Positions 62,515-64,000 of a stretch of DNA of 64,000 nucleotides are shown in pieces. Within the stretch, counting starts at the first letter, position 1. Each line of letters begins with the position of its first letter. Below the pieces are notes generated by a model. The model saw nothing but the letters and a program-made list of their open reading frames with translations. It did no database searches and was not told where the DNA came from. Origin of the DNA: Streptomyces clavifer (GTDB lineage: Bacteria; Actinomycetota; Actinomycetes; Streptomycetales; Streptomycetaceae); assembly GCA_014651175.1 (NCBI GenBank), contig BMWJ01000014.1, positions 112,117-176,116 on the forward strand, written 5' to 3'. The position numbers and the translations under genes are program-made.

Positions 62515-62946
62515 ATGTTGATGCGCACTGACCCCTTCCGCGAGCTCGACCGTCTCGCCCAGCAGCTGACCGGCTCCGGTACGTGGACGCGACCGTCCGC
62601 GATGCCGATGGACGCCTATCGCGAGGGTGACGAGTATGTGGTGGCCTTCGACGTTCCGGGCGTCAGCCCGGAGGCGATCGACATCGACGTCGAGCGGAAC
62701 ATGCTGACCGTCAGGGCCGAGCGCCGGCCCGCGGTGAAGGCCGACGATGTGCAGATGGACCTGTCGGAGCGGCCTCTGGGTGTCTTCTCCCGCCAGATCG
62801 TGCTGGCCGACACGCTGGACACCGAGCACATCACGGCCGACTACGACGCCGGGGTGCTGACGCTGCGCATCCCGATCGCCGAGCGCGCCAAGCCCCGCAG
62901 GATCACGATCGGCCGGGAGTCCTCCCGCAAGCAGATCTCCGGCTGA
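62515..62946 (+). CDS. hsp18: Small heat-shock protein Hsp18 (Hsp20 family)
   Basis: 143-aa ATP-independent chaperone, same length as S. albus Hsp18. N-terminus [18 protein letters not shown]; alpha-crystallin domain about residues 33-130: [51 protein letters not shown], then [19 protein letters not shown] with the A-G-V-L-T-L-R-I-P signature and an I-x-I-like tail. ATG at 62515 with GGAGG ten bases upstream; earlier in-frame ATGs lie in the operator region. Divergent from rheA. Confidence 0.95.
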   Translation: MLMRTDPFRELDRLAQQLTGSGTWTRPSAMPMDAYREGDEYVVAFDVPGVSPEAIDIDVERNMLTVRAERRPAVKADDVQMDLSERPLGVFSRQIVLADTLDTEHITADYDAGVLTLRIPIAERAKPRRITIGRESSRKQISG

Positions 62947-62967
62947 GTCCGCCCGGCGGCCAGGTCG

Positions 62968-63013
62968 ATGCGGTGCAGGGCGGGCACGTCCCCTCGCCCG
63001 TCCTGCACCGCAT
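62968..63013 (+). terminator. 18-bp stem terminator after hsp18
   Basis: Arms 62968-62985 and 62996-63013 pair at 17 of 18 positions around a ten-base loop. Confidence 0.8.
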
Positions 63014-63390
63014 GGGCCGGCCCGGCGGGGTGCTACCCGGGTCGGCCGTACGTCCGCCGACCGTCCGTTGTGCGGGAGACACGCGGATTCGCCCCTGAGT
63101 CCTTCCCGCCGTCACGGAGGGCCGAAGTCCTTCCGTCGGGGCGCTTCCCGAGGGCGGTGGAGGCCTGGATCGAACGCACCACCGCAGCGACTGCGGCCAC
63201 GGACGTGAGCGCGATCGGTCCGGTCGCCGACGACTTGTTCCAGCAGTCCAGCAGTTCAGCCCCGGCTTCCCGCTGGGATGCGACCCCTTCTTCGGTTACC
63301 CCGGCCCCCGTGGCCACCCCACGCCGGCGCCCGCACTCCGCCGGGGGCCGGTACCACCACTCCGGATACAGAAAGGCAGCCACCGCAGTG
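63014..63390 (+). other. Gap before the DUF2267 gene
   Basis: About 375 bp with no recognised gene. It should contain the promoter of the DUF2267 gene; no clear hexamers are seen. GAAAGG (63371-63376) is the nearest ribosome-site candidate. Confidence 0.4.
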
Positions 63391-63825
63391 ATGTCCGACC
63401 TGCGCGTACCACTCCCTCACCAGCCCGTGATGACCTTCGAGCAGATGCTGGAGAAGGTCCGCTACGACGGCGCCTACCCCACTCGCGAACGGGCGGAGGA
63501 GGTCGTTCGCCTGGTCCTTTCGGGACTCGGACGCCAGCTGACCGGTGACGAACGCGTCGAGCTCGCCGCCCGCCTTCCCTTCGAGGCGGCCTCGATCCTC
63601 ACCGCCCAGGTCCCCGGCATTCAGCCCCTGACCGGCTGGGCCTTCGTCAAGGAACTCGCGGCCCGCACCGGCGCCACCCCCGCCACCACCCGCTGGGACA
63701 CCGGTGCCGTCCTCGCCGTCGTGGCAGCCCTGGCCGGCCCCGATCTGCTGACCCGCATCCTGAACCGGCTCCCCACCGGTTACGCGCTCCTGTTCGGCCG
63801 CGCCGAGCTCGTCCAAGCCGCCTGA
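63391..63825 (+). CDS. DUF2267 protein
   Basis: 144-aa protein of the DUF2267 family, often near stress genes. FEQMLEKVRYDGAYPTRERA, EEVVRLVLSGLGRQLTGDER, VELAARLPFEAASILTAQVP and FVKELAARTGATPATTRWDT are typical. Function unknown; structures suggest protein interaction. ATG at 63391; the adjacent GTG at 63388 fits the GAAAGG site slightly better, so the start is uncertain by one codon. 63826-64000 hold nothing recognisable. Confidence 0.8.
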   Translation: MSDLRVPLPHQPVMTFEQMLEKVRYDGAYPTRERAEEVVRLVLSGLGRQLTGDERVELAARLPFEAASILTAQVPGIQPLTGWAFVKELAARTGATPATTRWDTGAVLAVVAALAGPDLLTRILNRLPTGYALLFGRAELVQAA

Positions 63826-64000
63826 CGGAGCGCCGTCGTCCGCACCGCCCCCGTGCCACCCGGCGTGCCCTCCGGACGGCCGGACGGCCGGGCGAGCGAA
63901 GGTGGCTCCCCGCTCTTTCCCCCTGGTCGCCCGGAGGGTGACTACCTCCTTGTCGAACGCGCGAAAATCTGTGCCGACGGGAGTAGACATTGGGTGGTGG

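Noticed and set aside
63256-63990. 244-codon minus-strand frame at the window end
   Set aside because: Overlaps the DUF2267 gene in antisense and consists of Gly/Ala/Arg runs; no support.

Overview
The window is chromosomal DNA of a Streptomyces or close relative. Third codon positions are strongly G+C-rich, GTG and TTG starts are frequent, and several actinobacterial signature genes are present (SepH, CutRS, DUF3710, DUF4193, DUF3093 and DUF3159 proteins, the DUF397/XRE pair, RheA/Hsp18).

Bases 1 to 26.8 kb are conserved core: thymidine kinase (cut by the window edge), a VOC protein, a sulfurtransferase, the cell-division factor SepH, an FAD oxidase/MFS pair, coproporphyrin ferrochelatase, an inositol monophosphatase-like enzyme, the CutRS two-component system, dUTPase with small conserved genes, then a potassium and osmotic block (KdpD, KdpE, a DUF3159 membrane protein, two TrkA/RCK proteins, a KimA-like permease), ending with a TRAM/TrmA-type RNA methyltransferase. 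Strong G+C hairpins separate most convergent genes.

From 26.8 to about 45.05 kb lies an accessory region. A diverged copy of the last codons of the RNA methyltransferase reappears at 33.4 kb, and a paired motif (TGACGCTC, three bases, TGACGCTC, 11-bp period) occurs at 26.89, 33.32, 33.64 and 44.99 kb. The order core-arms, arms-core, core-arms, arms-core fits two tandem integrated elements at the 3' end of the methyltransferase gene. No integrase is visible. Element 1 holds a shattered Lhr-type helicase, an IS110 element with a candidate bridge-RNA region, an unknown 161-aa gene, and an intact operon of a caspase-like protease and an EACC1 protein. Element 2 holds an RHS relic fused to a frameshifted C-terminus of BREX-2 PglX, a dead IS3 element, a DUF397/XRE pair, a three-gene operon resembling type VII secretion substrates with a lytic transglycosylase domain, an HATPase protein, an unknown coiled-coil protein, and a secreted peptidase divergent from a MerR regulator. 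Remains of a Pgl/BREX-2 type defence locus next to a caspase conflict module suggest a turnover-prone defence island.

From 45 to 64 kb the DNA is variable: a small ppGpp synthetase, an MMPL exporter between a LuxR-type and a TetR regulator, a divergent hemicellulase pair (GH10 xylanase and GH62 arabinofuranosidase, both with CBM13), a secreted beta-propeller protein, an EcsC-like protein, a HTH/zinc-ribbon protein, a truncated SpoIIE-type phosphatase, a DEAD-box helicase fragment, and the RheA/Hsp18 heat-shock pair with two RheA operators. Frames were read by eye; family names rest on motif recognition, not on searches.
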